64,000 nt of DNA from Paraburkholderia monticola. GTDB taxonomy: Bacteria > Pseudomonadota > Gammaproteobacteria > Burkholderiales > Burkholderiaceae. Below are positions 42,663 to 51,594 of the stretch, in pieces. The stretch's first letter is position 1. Every line of letters starts with the position of its first letter. The position numbers and the translations under genes are program-made. Where the stretch lies: assembly GCF_001580545.1 (NCBI RefSeq), contig NZ_LRBG01000004.1:62001-126000 (forward strand), given 5' to 3'. Under the pieces are notes generated by a model. It saw only the letters and a program-made list of their open reading frames with translations. It was not told the DNA's origin and made no database searches.

Positions 42663-43532
42663 TTAAGCGTGCTGCGCGGACGGTTGGTCGGCGTGGTGCG
42701 CCGCTGTAACTGTCGCAGGCGCCCGCCAGGGCGTTTGCGACGACATCGCTGGCCGCATCGGCCAGTACTGCAATTCGGCGGCGAGATGGCGGAAGTCGCG
42801 CGCGGCCGGCGTCGACGGAAATGCGTCGACCACGCAGCGCGACAACTCGAGCGCCCGGGCCATGCGCACGTCGGCCGCGATGCAGCCGGCGTCTTCCAAC
42901 GCGACGCTCAGATAACGACCAGCCACCCCGGCGAGCTTCGCGAACGCGGCTTGCGCGTCGTTGGCGCTTTGCACGTGAGTCGCGAGCACGCGCAGCTGCG
43001 CGATCGCGTGCGCGTAATGCAAACGCTTGACGCACGCATACGCGTTGGTGATCGCCTCGCCCGACACGCGCGCGACGATCATCACGTCGTGCGCCTGCTT
43101 CGCGAGCGGCGACAGATGCCCTTCGTCGTCGAGCTGCGCGTCGATCAGCACGATGTCGGCCGAGCCGCCGAGCAGCACGCTGAATTCGGCCTCCGTATGG
43201 CCCTCGCGGTTGTTGCGCGAGGCGGCCAGCACCGAAAAACCGAGCGCGTGACGCGCCGCGGCGAAGTCGACCGGGGTCTCGCCGCGCATCACCGCCGCGA
43301 AGTTGCCCGCGCCGCGCAAGCCGCCGAGCATCGAGCTCACCGATCTTTCACCGACGCATTCGTCGATCACGAGCACGTCCTTGCCCTGCTGCGCGAGCGC
43401 CGCGGCGAGATTGACCGCCACGGTGGTATTGCCCACCCCGGCCGACGCGCCAGCCAACGCGATCACGCGCGCGCCGCTGCGCGCGAGCAGCCGCCGCAGG
43501 CCTTCGGCCTGATCCGAAACGAACTTATCCAA
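42663..43532 (-). CDS. flhG: FlhG/FleN, MinD-like flagellar number regulator (divergent)
   Basis: A 289-residue member of the MinD/ParA family that partners FlhF and limits flagellar number. The N-terminal DQAEGLRRLLA is the conserved FlhF-activating helix. The P-loop reads ASAGVGNTT (about 28-36) where KGGVGKTT is expected, so both the signature lysine and the phosphate-binding lysine are missing. The Walker B/switch region VLVIDECVGERSV and LIDAQLDDEGH are also altered. It may bind but not hydrolyse ATP. The start is a TTG overlapping the flhF stop by 8 bp. Confidence 0.88.
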   Translation of the reverse strand: MDKFVSDQAEGLRRLLARSGARVIALAGASAGVGNTTVAVNLAAALAQQGKDVLVIDECVGERSVSSMLGGLRGAGNFAAVMRGETPVDFAAARHALGFSVLAASRNNREGHTEAEFSVLLGGSADIVLIDAQLDDEGHLSPLAKQAHDVMIVARVSGEAITNAYACVKRLHYAHAIAQLRVLATHVQSANDAQAAFAKLAGVAGRYLSVALEDAGCIAADVRMARALELSRCVVDAFPSTPAARDFRHLAAELQYWPMRPAMSSQTPWRAPATVTAAHHADQPSAQHA

Positions 43533-45567
43533 AGCGAACCTCGTGCAGCTCGGCCGTCGAACGTGCGGACAGCGAGGACAGCAAAGCGGGAATGTCGTCG
43601 TCGTGCGGCACGAACGGTGAGTTGTCGCGCGGTATGCAGAACGTGCTCTTGATCAGGAATTTCTTCGTCGCGATGTACAGGTTCTCCGGCACCTTCTGTC
43701 CGGTCGATACGTAGTGCACCGGCAGCTTGTAGCGGATCACCGCGTCGAGCACGCCGCCGAGGTTGGTCGCTTCGTCGATCTTGGTGAGGATGCAGCCGGC
43801 GAGCGGCTGCTGGTCCGGCGCGCGCTGATAGGCCTGCACGACTTCGTTCAACGTGTCGCCGTGGCTCGTCGCGTTGAGTAGCAACAGGCGCTGCACCGGC
43901 TGGCCGGCGCGGCACAGCATCGCGATCTGGTCGGACACGAGACGGTCGCGCTGGCTCATGCCGATCGTGTCGATCAGCACGATGTGCTTGTTGCGCAGCT
44001 CCGAGAGCGCGAGTTGCAGATCGGCGCTGTCCTTCACCGCATGCACCGAGACGCCGAGAATCTTGCCGAAAATGCGCAGCTGTTCGTGACCGCCGATGCG
44101 GTAGCTGTCGGTCGTCAGCAGCGCAACCTTGCTCGCGCCGAAGCGCATCACGCAGCGCGCGGCGAGCTTCGCGGTGGTCGTCGTCTTGCCGACGCCGGTC
44201 GGCCCCATCAACGCGAACACGCCGCCACGCTCCATCAGCGCGTCTTCGTCTTCCATCACCGGCAGGTTCGATTCGAGCACCGAGCGCACCCAGTCCATGC
44301 CGCCTTCCATCGACTCGATGTCGTCGGGCATGTTCTCGACCATCATCTGCACGAGCTGCGCGGAAAAACCCGCCGCGAACAGATGCTTGGTGAGCGCGGC
44401 GCGCGCGGGGTTGCGGCGCTGTCGATCGCTCCACAACAGCCCCGCGAAGTGCTCTTCCATCATGTCGCGCATCGACGTCAGCTCGGTCATCACGGTGTCC
44501 TTGACGACCTGCTCCATGCGCGCCTTGATCGCTTCGGCGACGGCGGCCGGCGTGCGGCTTTCGTCGGTGACGGACGGCACGGGCGCGATCTTCTGCGCGG
44601 AGCGGCGCGCAGCGACTTCGGCGGCTTCGCGCGCCCAGTCGGGCGTGTCGATGACCGGCCGCGCGTCGACCGCGCTGCCCAGGCCTTTGGCGGTCGCGAC
44701 CGCGGGCGTCATTGCGGCGGGACGGGCGCTGTACTCGCCGCGCTGTTGCTGCTGTTCGGCCGCGATGCGGCGCGCGTGATCGATGAGCCACGGATTCGAT
44801 TCGGCCATCGTGCGCGGCACGGCGGCTTCGCTGGATGTGCCGGCCGACGGCACCGGCACCCCGGCGGCTTTCAGCAGATCCGCGCGGATGTCTTCCGACA
44901 GGCGCACGGCCGCGGCGCGGGCGCTGGGGCCGGACGGTGTGGCGGCAGCGGAAGTGGCCGCTGCGTTGAACGGGGCGACTGCGGACGCCGCCGTTGTGTT
45001 GTTCGTGCCCGGCATCGTCGCGCTGCCTGGCTGATTGACGGGCAACGCGGTCGTTGCTGCGGATGCCGCGCTGAGCGCGGCATGCGTCGTCGGATAAGTA
45101 GCCAGGCTGCCAGCCGGATTGGCGGCGCTCAGCGGCGCTTCATTCGCGGATGCATTCAGCGATGTCTTGACCGCTGCGCCGCCCATGAAATCCGCAGGCG
45201 CATGCGCCGCCGATTTCGCCGGCTCGCCCAGCGGCATCGCGTCCGCGCCCGCTTCCGGGCTCGCGCCGAACACCGACGAAAACACGTCCGGCATTGCGCT
45301 CGCGTACGGATTCAGCGGTGCCGCGGGCACGCCGCGCGGCGTGCCCATCGATGGCGCCCCCGCGCCCGCGCCGAACGCCGCGGCTTGCGCGCCCTGGCGA
45401 GCTTTCGGCGTGATCGCGGCAAGGTCGCTATCGGCGAGCGCGACGATTTCGACACTACCGTCGTCCATCGTGCGATTCGACAGCACGACCGCATCGGGGC
45501 CAAGTGCTTCGCGGACGAGACGCAACGCATCGCGACTGGTAGCACCGACAAATTTACGAATGTTCAA
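43525..45567 (-). CDS. flhF: FlhF, SRP-type GTPase placing the flagellum
   Basis: GTPase of 680 residues related to Ffh and FtsY; it marks the pole for flagellar assembly. The N-terminal B domain starts NIRKFVGATSRDALRLVREA. Residues about 50-350 are Ala/Pro-rich low-complexity linker, making the protein over 200 residues longer than pseudomonad FlhF (about 430, from memory). The NG domain has GPTGVGKTTTTAKLAARC with the P-loop near 454-462, TTDSYRIGGHEQLRIFG and DTIGMSQRD. The start is a TTG with GGGGG eight bases upstream. Confidence 0.94.
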   Translation of the reverse strand: MNIRKFVGATSRDALRLVREALGPDAVVLSNRTMDDGSVEIVALADSDLAAITPKARQGAQAAAFGAGAGAPSMGTPRGVPAAPLNPYASAMPDVFSSVFGASPEAGADAMPLGEPAKSAAHAPADFMGGAAVKTSLNASANEAPLSAANPAGSLATYPTTHAALSAASAATTALPVNQPGSATMPGTNNTTAASAVAPFNAAATSAAATPSGPSARAAAVRLSEDIRADLLKAAGVPVPSAGTSSEAAVPRTMAESNPWLIDHARRIAAEQQQQRGEYSARPAAMTPAVATAKGLGSAVDARPVIDTPDWAREAAEVAARRSAQKIAPVPSVTDESRTPAAVAEAIKARMEQVVKDTVMTELTSMRDMMEEHFAGLLWSDRQRRNPARAALTKHLFAAGFSAQLVQMMVENMPDDIESMEGGMDWVRSVLESNLPVMEDEDALMERGGVFALMGPTGVGKTTTTAKLAARCVMRFGASKVALLTTDSYRIGGHEQLRIFGKILGVSVHAVKDSADLQLALSELRNKHIVLIDTIGMSQRDRLVSDQIAMLCRAGQPVQRLLLLNATSHGDTLNEVVQAYQRAPDQQPLAGCILTKIDEATNLGGVLDAVIRYKLPVHYVSTGQKVPENLYIATKKFLIKSTFCIPRDNSPFVPHDDDIPALLSSLSARSTAELHEVRFG

Positions 45568-45780
45568 GCTGGACCCCCGATGAGGTAAACGGACTGACGG
45601 GCTGGCAATACACCGCTTCCCATTGCAATCAATTATTGCGAAACGAGTCGAGCGACGATCGATGGATAAAGACCGTTAAAGGTCGGCAATTCGCGTGATG
45701 GAGACGCGGCGGATGCGTCGTTCGACGAGCCCCGCCAAGGCGTCTTTACCGGCCCAACGGCATGCGCGATCAGAAGCGGA

Positions 45781-45812
45781 AATGAAAACCGGCGCCCCAC
45801 TGGAGCGCCGGT
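45781..45812 (-). terminator. Intrinsic terminator of flhB-flhA
   Basis: On the minus strand ACCGGCGC and GCGCCGGT form a stem (loop region TCCAGTGG) followed by TTTCATTT. It lies about 58 bp after the flhA stop. Confidence 0.75.
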
Positions 45813-45813
45813 C

Positions 45814-45850
45814 CGATAGCCATCGATAGCCATCGATCACCATCGATAGC
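45814..45850. repeat. Tandem 10-bp repeat (CATCGATAGC)
   Basis: About 3.7 units of CATCGATAGC, one with CATCGATCAC, sit directly beside the flhA terminator. CATCGAT is partly self-complementary. The function is unknown. Confidence 0.75.
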
Positions 45851-45869
45851 CGCAAGCGGGCGGCCTTCC

Positions 45870-47972
45870 TCAGCCGTGCGCGCCGATCAGATTCACCACC
45901 TTGACGTTGCGCGTATCGGGCACTTCCGCATACGACAGCACCTTCAGCTGCGGCAGGCTGCGGCGCAGGAAGCGCGCGAGCATCGGCCGCAGCGCGTGCT
46001 GCACGAGCAGCACCGGAGCGAGGCCGAGGTTCTGCTGACGCGTCATCGCCTTCTGTGTTTCGGTGAGCAGCGTGTTGGCGAGACCCGGCTCGAGACCCGG
46101 GTTCGGCCCGGTCGACAGCGCCTGCGACAGCACCCGTTCGAGGTTCGCGTCGAGGCCCATCACCTGCATGTCGGCGGTGCCGGGGAACCACTGCTGCGTG
46201 ATCGCGCGGCCGAGCGCGAGCCGCACCGCGGCGGTCAGGTCGTGGGCGTCGGTGATCTTGGTGGCGTGCTCGGCGAGCGCTTCGAGGATCGTGCGCAGGT
46301 CGCGGATCGGCACGCCTTCTTCGAGCAGGTTCTGCAGCACCTTCTGCAGCGTGGTGAGCGGCAGCACCTTCGGCACCAGATCGTCGACGAGCGACGGCGT
46401 GTCCTTCTGCATCCGCTCGATCAGCGACTGCACCTCGCGGCGGCCGAGCAGCTCCGACGCGTGGGTGACGACGAGGTGATTCAGGTGCGTCGCGACCACC
46501 GTGCTCGAATCGACGACCGTATAGCCATACACCTGCGCCTGCTCGCGCAGATTCGTGTCGATCCAGATCGCGGGCAGGCCGAACGCCGGGTCCTGGGTCG
46601 GCGTACCCGGCAGCGCGGCCGAGACCTGACCGGGGTTGATCGCGAGCCACTGGCCCGGATACGCTTCGCCCGAGCCGACCTCGACACCCTTCAACGCAAT
46701 GCGATAGCCGTTCGGCCGCAATTCGAGGTTGTCGCGGATATGAATGACCGGCGGCAAAAAGCCGATTTCCTGAGCGAACTTCTTGCGGATGCTCTTGATC
46801 CGCTTCAGCAGTTCGCCGTCCGAGTTCTTGTCGACGAGCGGTATCAGCCGGTAGCCCACTTCGAGGCCGAGCGTGTCGATCATCGTCACGTCGTCCCAGC
46901 TCGCCTCGGCGTTTTCGACCGGCGCCAGCGCGGCCGGCGTGACGTCGACGAGGGCCGGCGCGTTCTTGCGCTCCTCGCTGCGCTTCTTCATCGTGCGGCC
47001 GAGCTGGATCAGGCCGCCGCCGAGAATCAGGAACGCGAAGTGCGGCATGCCCGGAATCAGGCCCATCAGCACGAGGATGGAGCCGGTGATCATCAGCACG
47101 CGCGGATTCGTGAACAGCTGGCCGGTCAGCTGCGTGCCGATGTCTTCGTTGGTGGCGACGCGCGACACGATCACACCGGCTGCCGTCGAAATCACCAGCG
47201 ACGGAATCTGCGCGACGAGGCCGTCGCCGATCGTCAGCAGCGTGTAGTTCTTGCCCGCCGCCGCAAAACTCATGTCGTGCTGGACCATCCCGACGATCAG
47301 CCCGCCGATGATGTTGATCACCATGATCAGCAGACCGGCGATCGCATCGCCCCGCACGAACTTGCTCGCACCGTCCATCGAGCCGTAGAACTCGGCTTCC
47401 TGCGAAATATCCGAGCGGCGCTTGCGGGCCTGCTCTTCGTTGATGAGGCCGGCGTTCAGATCGGCGTCGATCGCCATCTGCTTGCCGGGCATCGCGTCGA
47501 GCGTGAAGCGCGCGGACACTTCGGCGATCCGCCCCGCGCCCTTGGTGATGACCATGAAGTTGATCACCATCAGGATGACGAAGACGACGATACCGACCGC
47601 GAAGTTGCCGCCCACGAGGAAGTGGCCGAACGACTCGATCACCTGGCCGGCCGCGTCCGGACCGGTGTGGCCTTCGAGCAGCACGATCCGCGTCGACGCG
47701 ACGTTCAGCGACAGCCGCAGCAGCGTCGAGAACAGCAGCACGCTCGGGAACGCGGCGAAGTCGAGCGGCTTCATCGTGTACATGCTGACGAGCAGCACCA
47801 TCACCGACAGCGCGATATTGAACGTGAACAGCAGATCCAGCAGGAACGGCGGCAACGGCAGAATCATCATGCCGAGGATCATGCAGATCAGCACCGGCCC
47901 GGCGAGGGCGCGCAGGTTGGTGCTGCTCAGGGCATCCGGCCGTCGGGCGAGGAAACCGGCGCGAGCGTTCAT
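45870..47972 (-). CDS. flhA: Flagellar export gate protein FlhA
   Basis: Nonameric export-gate protein of 700 residues, matching the family length. About eight N-terminal spans lie within residues 20-330, with the conserved cytoplasmic FHIPEP-type loop visible as MPGKQMAIDADLNAGLINEEQ. The C-terminal cytoplasmic domain (about 360-700) docks chaperone-substrate complexes. The ATG overlaps the flhB stop by four bases. Confidence 0.97.
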   Translation of the reverse strand: MNARAGFLARRPDALSSTNLRALAGPVLICMILGMMILPLPPFLLDLLFTFNIALSVMVLLVSMYTMKPLDFAAFPSVLLFSTLLRLSLNVASTRIVLLEGHTGPDAAGQVIESFGHFLVGGNFAVGIVVFVILMVINFMVITKGAGRIAEVSARFTLDAMPGKQMAIDADLNAGLINEEQARKRRSDISQEAEFYGSMDGASKFVRGDAIAGLLIMVINIIGGLIVGMVQHDMSFAAAGKNYTLLTIGDGLVAQIPSLVISTAAGVIVSRVATNEDIGTQLTGQLFTNPRVLMITGSILVLMGLIPGMPHFAFLILGGGLIQLGRTMKKRSEERKNAPALVDVTPAALAPVENAEASWDDVTMIDTLGLEVGYRLIPLVDKNSDGELLKRIKSIRKKFAQEIGFLPPVIHIRDNLELRPNGYRIALKGVEVGSGEAYPGQWLAINPGQVSAALPGTPTQDPAFGLPAIWIDTNLREQAQVYGYTVVDSSTVVATHLNHLVVTHASELLGRREVQSLIERMQKDTPSLVDDLVPKVLPLTTLQKVLQNLLEEGVPIRDLRTILEALAEHATKITDAHDLTAAVRLALGRAITQQWFPGTADMQVMGLDANLERVLSQALSTGPNPGLEPGLANTLLTETQKAMTRQQNLGLAPVLLVQHALRPMLARFLRRSLPQLKVLSYAEVPDTRNVKVVNLIGAHG

Positions 47973-49201
47973 GCGGAGGCTCCGTTATTGTTGTTGCTCG
48001 TGTCGTCGTTGGCGTCGTCGCCGGGGTTCAGCGCGTCTTCGGCTTCGTCGGCGGCGTCTTCGTCCGACACGCCGCCCTTATCGAGTTCGGCCGGCACGTC
48101 GAGGTCGGTCGGCGCGACAGGGGCGTCGCCGCCCTCGGTCTTGAAGCGACGTAGCTGATAGACCCACGCGAGCACTTCGGCCACCGCGCCATACAGCGGC
48201 CCCGGAATCTCGCGATTCAGTTCGACGTTGTGATACAGCGCCCGCGCGAGCGGCGGCGCTTCGAGCAACGGCACGTTGTTTTCGGCGGCGATCTCGCGAA
48301 TCCGCGCGGCCACGAGGTTCACGCCCTTCGCGACCACCTTCGGCGCGCGCATCTCGCCGTCCGTGTATTGCAGCGCGACCGCGAAGTGCGTCGGGTTCGT
48401 CACGACCACGTCGGCCTTCGGCACCTGGGCCATCATGCGGCGCCGTGCGATCGCACGCTGCTGCGCGCGAATCTTGCCCTTGATGTGCGGATCGCCTTCA
48501 CTCTCGCGATGCTCGCGCTTCACTTCTTCCTTCGTCATGCGCAGCTTCTTGTGGAACGACCACAGCTGGTAGGGCACGTCGAGCGCGGCCACGACGAACA
48601 TGCCGGCCACCGTCGTGCCGCAGCACACCGCGATCAGATGCACGGAGTTGGCGAGCGCGAGATGGAGCGGCTGCGTGGCGAGCGCGAGGAGTTGCTCATG
48701 GCGAGTCCAGATGGCCGTCCCGCCGATGACACCCACCACGAGCGTCTTCGCGAGCGACATGCCGAGCTGGATCGGCCCGTTGATCGAAAACATGCGGCTC
48801 AAGCCCTCGATCGGATTGAGCCGGCCGAACTTCGGTTCGAGCGCTTTCGTCGACAGCAGCCAGCCGCCGAGCGCCATCGGCGCGAGCAGCGCGGCGAGGC
48901 CGGTGAAGGCGAGGATCGGCAGTAGCGCGTAAAGTCCTTCGCGGCTCGCGGCGCCCGCGCCGATCAGCATGCGGCTGGTGTCGAACGTGCTCGCGTGATT
49001 GAACGTGAGCGACGCACGCAGCATGTTCTGCAAATGGTCGCCGATGCTGCCGGACATGCCCCACACGCCATAGAACCCGGCTGCGAGCAGCGCGAAGGTC
49101 GACAACTCCCGCGAACGCACGATCTGCCCCTCCTCGCGCGCCTTTGCCAGGCGCCGAGGGGTGGCTGATTCGGTTTTTTCGAGGTCGCTGTCCTCTGCCA
49201 C
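47969..49201 (-). CDS. flhB: Flagellar export switch protein FlhB
   Basis: Membrane protein of 410 residues that switches export from rod-hook to filament substrates. Four spans lie within residues 30-215; the autocleavage motif NPTH is at residues 269-272, the same position as in E. coli as I recall it. The C-terminal FlhB_CC part contains APKVVAKGVNLVAARIREIA. The last 45 residues are an acidic Asp/Glu/Asn-rich tail not seen in enterics. GTG start with GGAGAG upstream. First gene of flhBA. Confidence 0.96.
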   Translation of the reverse strand: MAEDSDLEKTESATPRRLAKAREEGQIVRSRELSTFALLAAGFYGVWGMSGSIGDHLQNMLRASLTFNHASTFDTSRMLIGAGAASREGLYALLPILAFTGLAALLAPMALGGWLLSTKALEPKFGRLNPIEGLSRMFSINGPIQLGMSLAKTLVVGVIGGTAIWTRHEQLLALATQPLHLALANSVHLIAVCCGTTVAGMFVVAALDVPYQLWSFHKKLRMTKEEVKREHRESEGDPHIKGKIRAQQRAIARRRMMAQVPKADVVVTNPTHFAVALQYTDGEMRAPKVVAKGVNLVAARIREIAAENNVPLLEAPPLARALYHNVELNREIPGPLYGAVAEVLAWVYQLRRFKTEGGDAPVAPTDLDVPAELDKGGVSDEDAADEAEDALNPGDDANDDTSNNNNGASA

Positions 49202-49376
49202 AAAGCTCTCCGGTCGGACGAGGCACGACGCCTCTTTCCAGTGACAGCGATTATTCCCGCTCGACGCAAGCGCCGATCGGCGGATAAGGGCGGAGAAACG
49301 GGGGTATTTCGACGGATGGCCGGACGGCCCGCGTGTGTCTCACACGCGCCGTCCGGCATCGATTTGACGCGCGGCT

Positions 49377-50693
49377 TCAGTAGCCGACGTAGGGGGAGGC
49401 GCCGCCGCTCGCGGTCTGGTCGAGGTGGTAGTACACGTAGCGGCCGTAGAAGAACGGCAGACCGACGTCGAAGCTGGCATTGCCGCCGATCTGACCGGCG
49501 AGGTCGTTGAACGCGTAGTTGCTGCCGTTGTTGAACAACGTCTGCGCATTCAGGATGCCGATGCTCGCGACCGCCGACACTTTGTTCAGCCCCACCAGCG
49601 TGACCGTGCGGGTCTGCGCCGAGGACGGGCAATAGAAGCCCGCGAATTGGCTGCCGCACTGCGTGAGCGTGCCATCGCCGAAGAAATAGGCGTTCGAGCC
49701 GGAATCGAGGAACGCCTGAACCGTCGTGCCGTTGAAGGTGCTGTTGTTCAGGTCGCCGAAGGCATCGGTCGTGAAGACGTTCGACGCGGCGAGCTGGTTG
49801 TTGCCCTGCGTGCCGATGCCGAACACGAGCGTGCCGCTCGCCGAAGCGGCGCCGGTGTTCGACACGGGCGCCATCTGCACGATCACGCCGTTGTTGTCGA
49901 GCGGGAAGCTCGCGACCGGGTTGGCGACCTGCTGCGCGAGCGGCACCGCCGTGCGGCTGCATGCGATGCCGTTCGGGCAGGCGAAGTAGTTGCTGTAGTT
50001 CGCCGCGGTCGCCGGGTTCGCGCACGTCGCGCCGCAGTCGGTCGGCGCGGTACCGACGCCGAGAATGCCAGTCGCGCCGAGATCGCTGACCGTGTTTTCG
50101 GCCGAGCCGTTGCCGCAGCCGCTCGTGGGTGTCGTGCTCGCGGCCTTGTCGCCGATGATCTGCAGCGGGATGCTGCTGGTCGTCGTTTCGCCGCCCATCG
50201 TCACGAGCGCGGTGCGCACCGAGCCCCACGTGAAACCGTCCGCGAACGTCGCGCACTCGGCGAGCTGCGCGCCGCTGCCGGCGATCGTGCTGACCGGCAA
50301 CGCGTTGAGCAGCGTCGAATTGAGCACCGAGCCGACCACGCGCAGGCCAAATGAGCCCGTGTCGAGCTGGATGTTGTCGATCTTCTGGCAGTTGGTCGTC
50401 GAACCCGGCGCGCAGATCGTCACGCTGACGGTCGGAATGTTGATGACACCCGCCACGCCTCGGCCGACCGTGATGGGCACCGTGTTCGAGGCGTTCGGGG
50501 AGATCGGCTGCTGGGTCGGGCTGGCCGGCAGCGATCCGCCGTTCAGGCCGTTCGACGTGCCACCGCCGCTGTTGGAACTGGAGTTGTCGCTGCCACCGCC
50601 ACCGCCGCAGGCGACTAGCGTCGCCGTGAGCAGCACGGCAAGCATGGCCTGCATCCAGCCTTTGAGTTTCGCGCTCGTGTGCATGGTTCGCAT
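49377..50693 (-). CDS. DUF3443-family lipoprotein
   Basis: Likely outer-membrane or periplasmic lipoprotein of 438 residues. The lipobox LTATLVAC places the lipidated cysteine near residue 29; a Gly/Ser/Asn linker follows. The rest has paired cysteines (TICAPGSTTNC, FACPNGIAC, CGATC) and DTGSFGLRV plus FLDSGSNAYFF, which resemble the DTG/DSG motifs of the retropepsin/aspartyl-protease fold; that resemblance is my inference. No function is established. It follows the DUF2844 gene by 14 bp. Not flagellar by content, although it lies between flhB and cheZ. Confidence 0.8.
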   Translation of the reverse strand: MRTMHTSAKLKGWMQAMLAVLLTATLVACGGGGGSDNSSSNSGGGTSNGLNGGSLPASPTQQPISPNASNTVPITVGRGVAGVINIPTVSVTICAPGSTTNCQKIDNIQLDTGSFGLRVVGSVLNSTLLNALPVSTIAGSGAQLAECATFADGFTWGSVRTALVTMGGETTTSSIPLQIIGDKAASTTPTSGCGNGSAENTVSDLGATGILGVGTAPTDCGATCANPATAANYSNYFACPNGIACSRTAVPLAQQVANPVASFPLDNNGVIVQMAPVSNTGAASASGTLVFGIGTQGNNQLAASNVFTTDAFGDLNNSTFNGTTVQAFLDSGSNAYFFGDGTLTQCGSQFAGFYCPSSAQTRTVTLVGLNKVSAVASIGILNAQTLFNNGSNYAFNDLAGQIGGNASFDVGLPFFYGRYVYYHLDQTASGGASPYVGY

Positions 50694-50707
50694 CGTCGTC
50701 CTCGCCG

Positions 50708-51256
50708 TTACTGGATGTCGGAACCGCTGACGCCGGCCGGCAGCTCGGACGGCAGCCAGGCGACGCCGCTAAATGCGCCCATGTGGCCGCCCGAGCGCAC
50801 CACGAGCCCGCTGTCGTCGACGCTGACCGGGCCGCGCGCATTGCCGCGCGCGGCCCGAACGGCCTTCACACCGGCCACGTACTGCGGGAAATAACTGCCG
50901 AGCAGATCGTTGAGATCGGGCATCTGCGGACCATGCCACGAAATGCCGAATACGGCACCGCTCGTAGTGAGATATTCGCGCACGACGGTGCCGTTCCCGA
51001 AGGTGGTCTCGCGTACGGTGTAGGAGGCGGAGGTGGAAGACGTGGAGGACGCCGCGCTCGATTCGGAGCGCATGACGCTTTGGGTTGTGCCACTCGCGGG
51101 CTGCACCACACGGGACGACACCGAGGCGTCGGAGGGCGGCGTCAGCGGCGCGCTGCCCAGTGCCGCCTGGGCGGACTGTGACGCGGCCAGCGCCAATAAC
51201 GAACATGGCAAGACCAGCGCCGTGACTCTCCCGGCGCGACGAATACGACTCCACAT
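50708..51256 (-). CDS. DUF2844-family exported protein
   Basis: Exported protein of 182 residues with a signal peptide (VTALVLPCSLLALAASQSAQA, cleavage near residue 32) and a Ser/Thr-rich linker. The conserved part is SYTVRETTFGNGTVVREYLT, then GAVFGISWHGPQMPDLNDLL and YFPQYV. DUF2844 and DUF3443 genes are commonly paired in Burkholderia (recalled, not searched). Function unknown. GGAGG lies before the ATG. Confidence 0.8.
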   Translation of the reverse strand: MWSRIRRAGRVTALVLPCSLLALAASQSAQAALGSAPLTPPSDASVSSRVVQPASGTTQSVMRSESSAASSTSSTSASYTVRETTFGNGTVVREYLTTSGAVFGISWHGPQMPDLNDLLGSYFPQYVAGVKAVRAARGNARGPVSVDDSGLVVRSGGHMGAFSGVAWLPSELPAGVSGSDIQ

Positions 51257-51594
51257 AGTGATGCTCCTCCCGAGCTGCTTCGCGCTTCGCTGACTGCGCG
51301 AACCGGTCGCATGTAGGCAGATGATACGGCACTGCCGCGGCCGTTACGCTGAGGGGTCTCCCTCATCGGGCAACCGCCCGGCATTGTGCTGACCGGGTGC
51401 CGTACCGCTTTGACCTCGTAGTATGCCTGCTGATCCTTTCAGCCAACAGCAGCCGCGCTCGCGTGCGCGACTTACCGACAATTACAGGGGGGAACCACAC
51501 TGAAGCGTTGTATTCAGCGCGCATTAGCTGCGCGCCTCGCGCGAATCGCGGCAAGACCACCAGCCCGGGTCGCGCGCCGGGCCGTTTCAATCGA
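51257..51594. other. Region between DUF2844 gene and cheZ
   Basis: 338 bp with no convincing gene. It includes the DUF2844 promoter region and the end of the long motA-cheZ transcript. Downstream of cheZ the minus strand has GGCCCGG / CCGGGC inverted bases near 51565-51582 without a T run. An arginine-rich frame across it has no recognisable homology. Confidence 0.45.

Larger units (their letters stand above)
45568..45869. other. Region between flhA and flhF
   Basis: 302 bp between the flhA end and the flhF start. It holds the flhA terminator (45781-45812), a tandem decamer repeat (45814-45850) and, towards flhF, AT-richer DNA (CAATAATTGATTGCAATGGG on the minus strand) that probably contains the flhF promoter. 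A short frame reading YRWLSMVIDGYRWLS is just the translated repeat. Confidence 0.5.

Noticed and set aside
45876..48158. 760-codon plus-strand frame antisense to flhA
   Set aside because: Antisense shadow; flhA matches its family over its full length.
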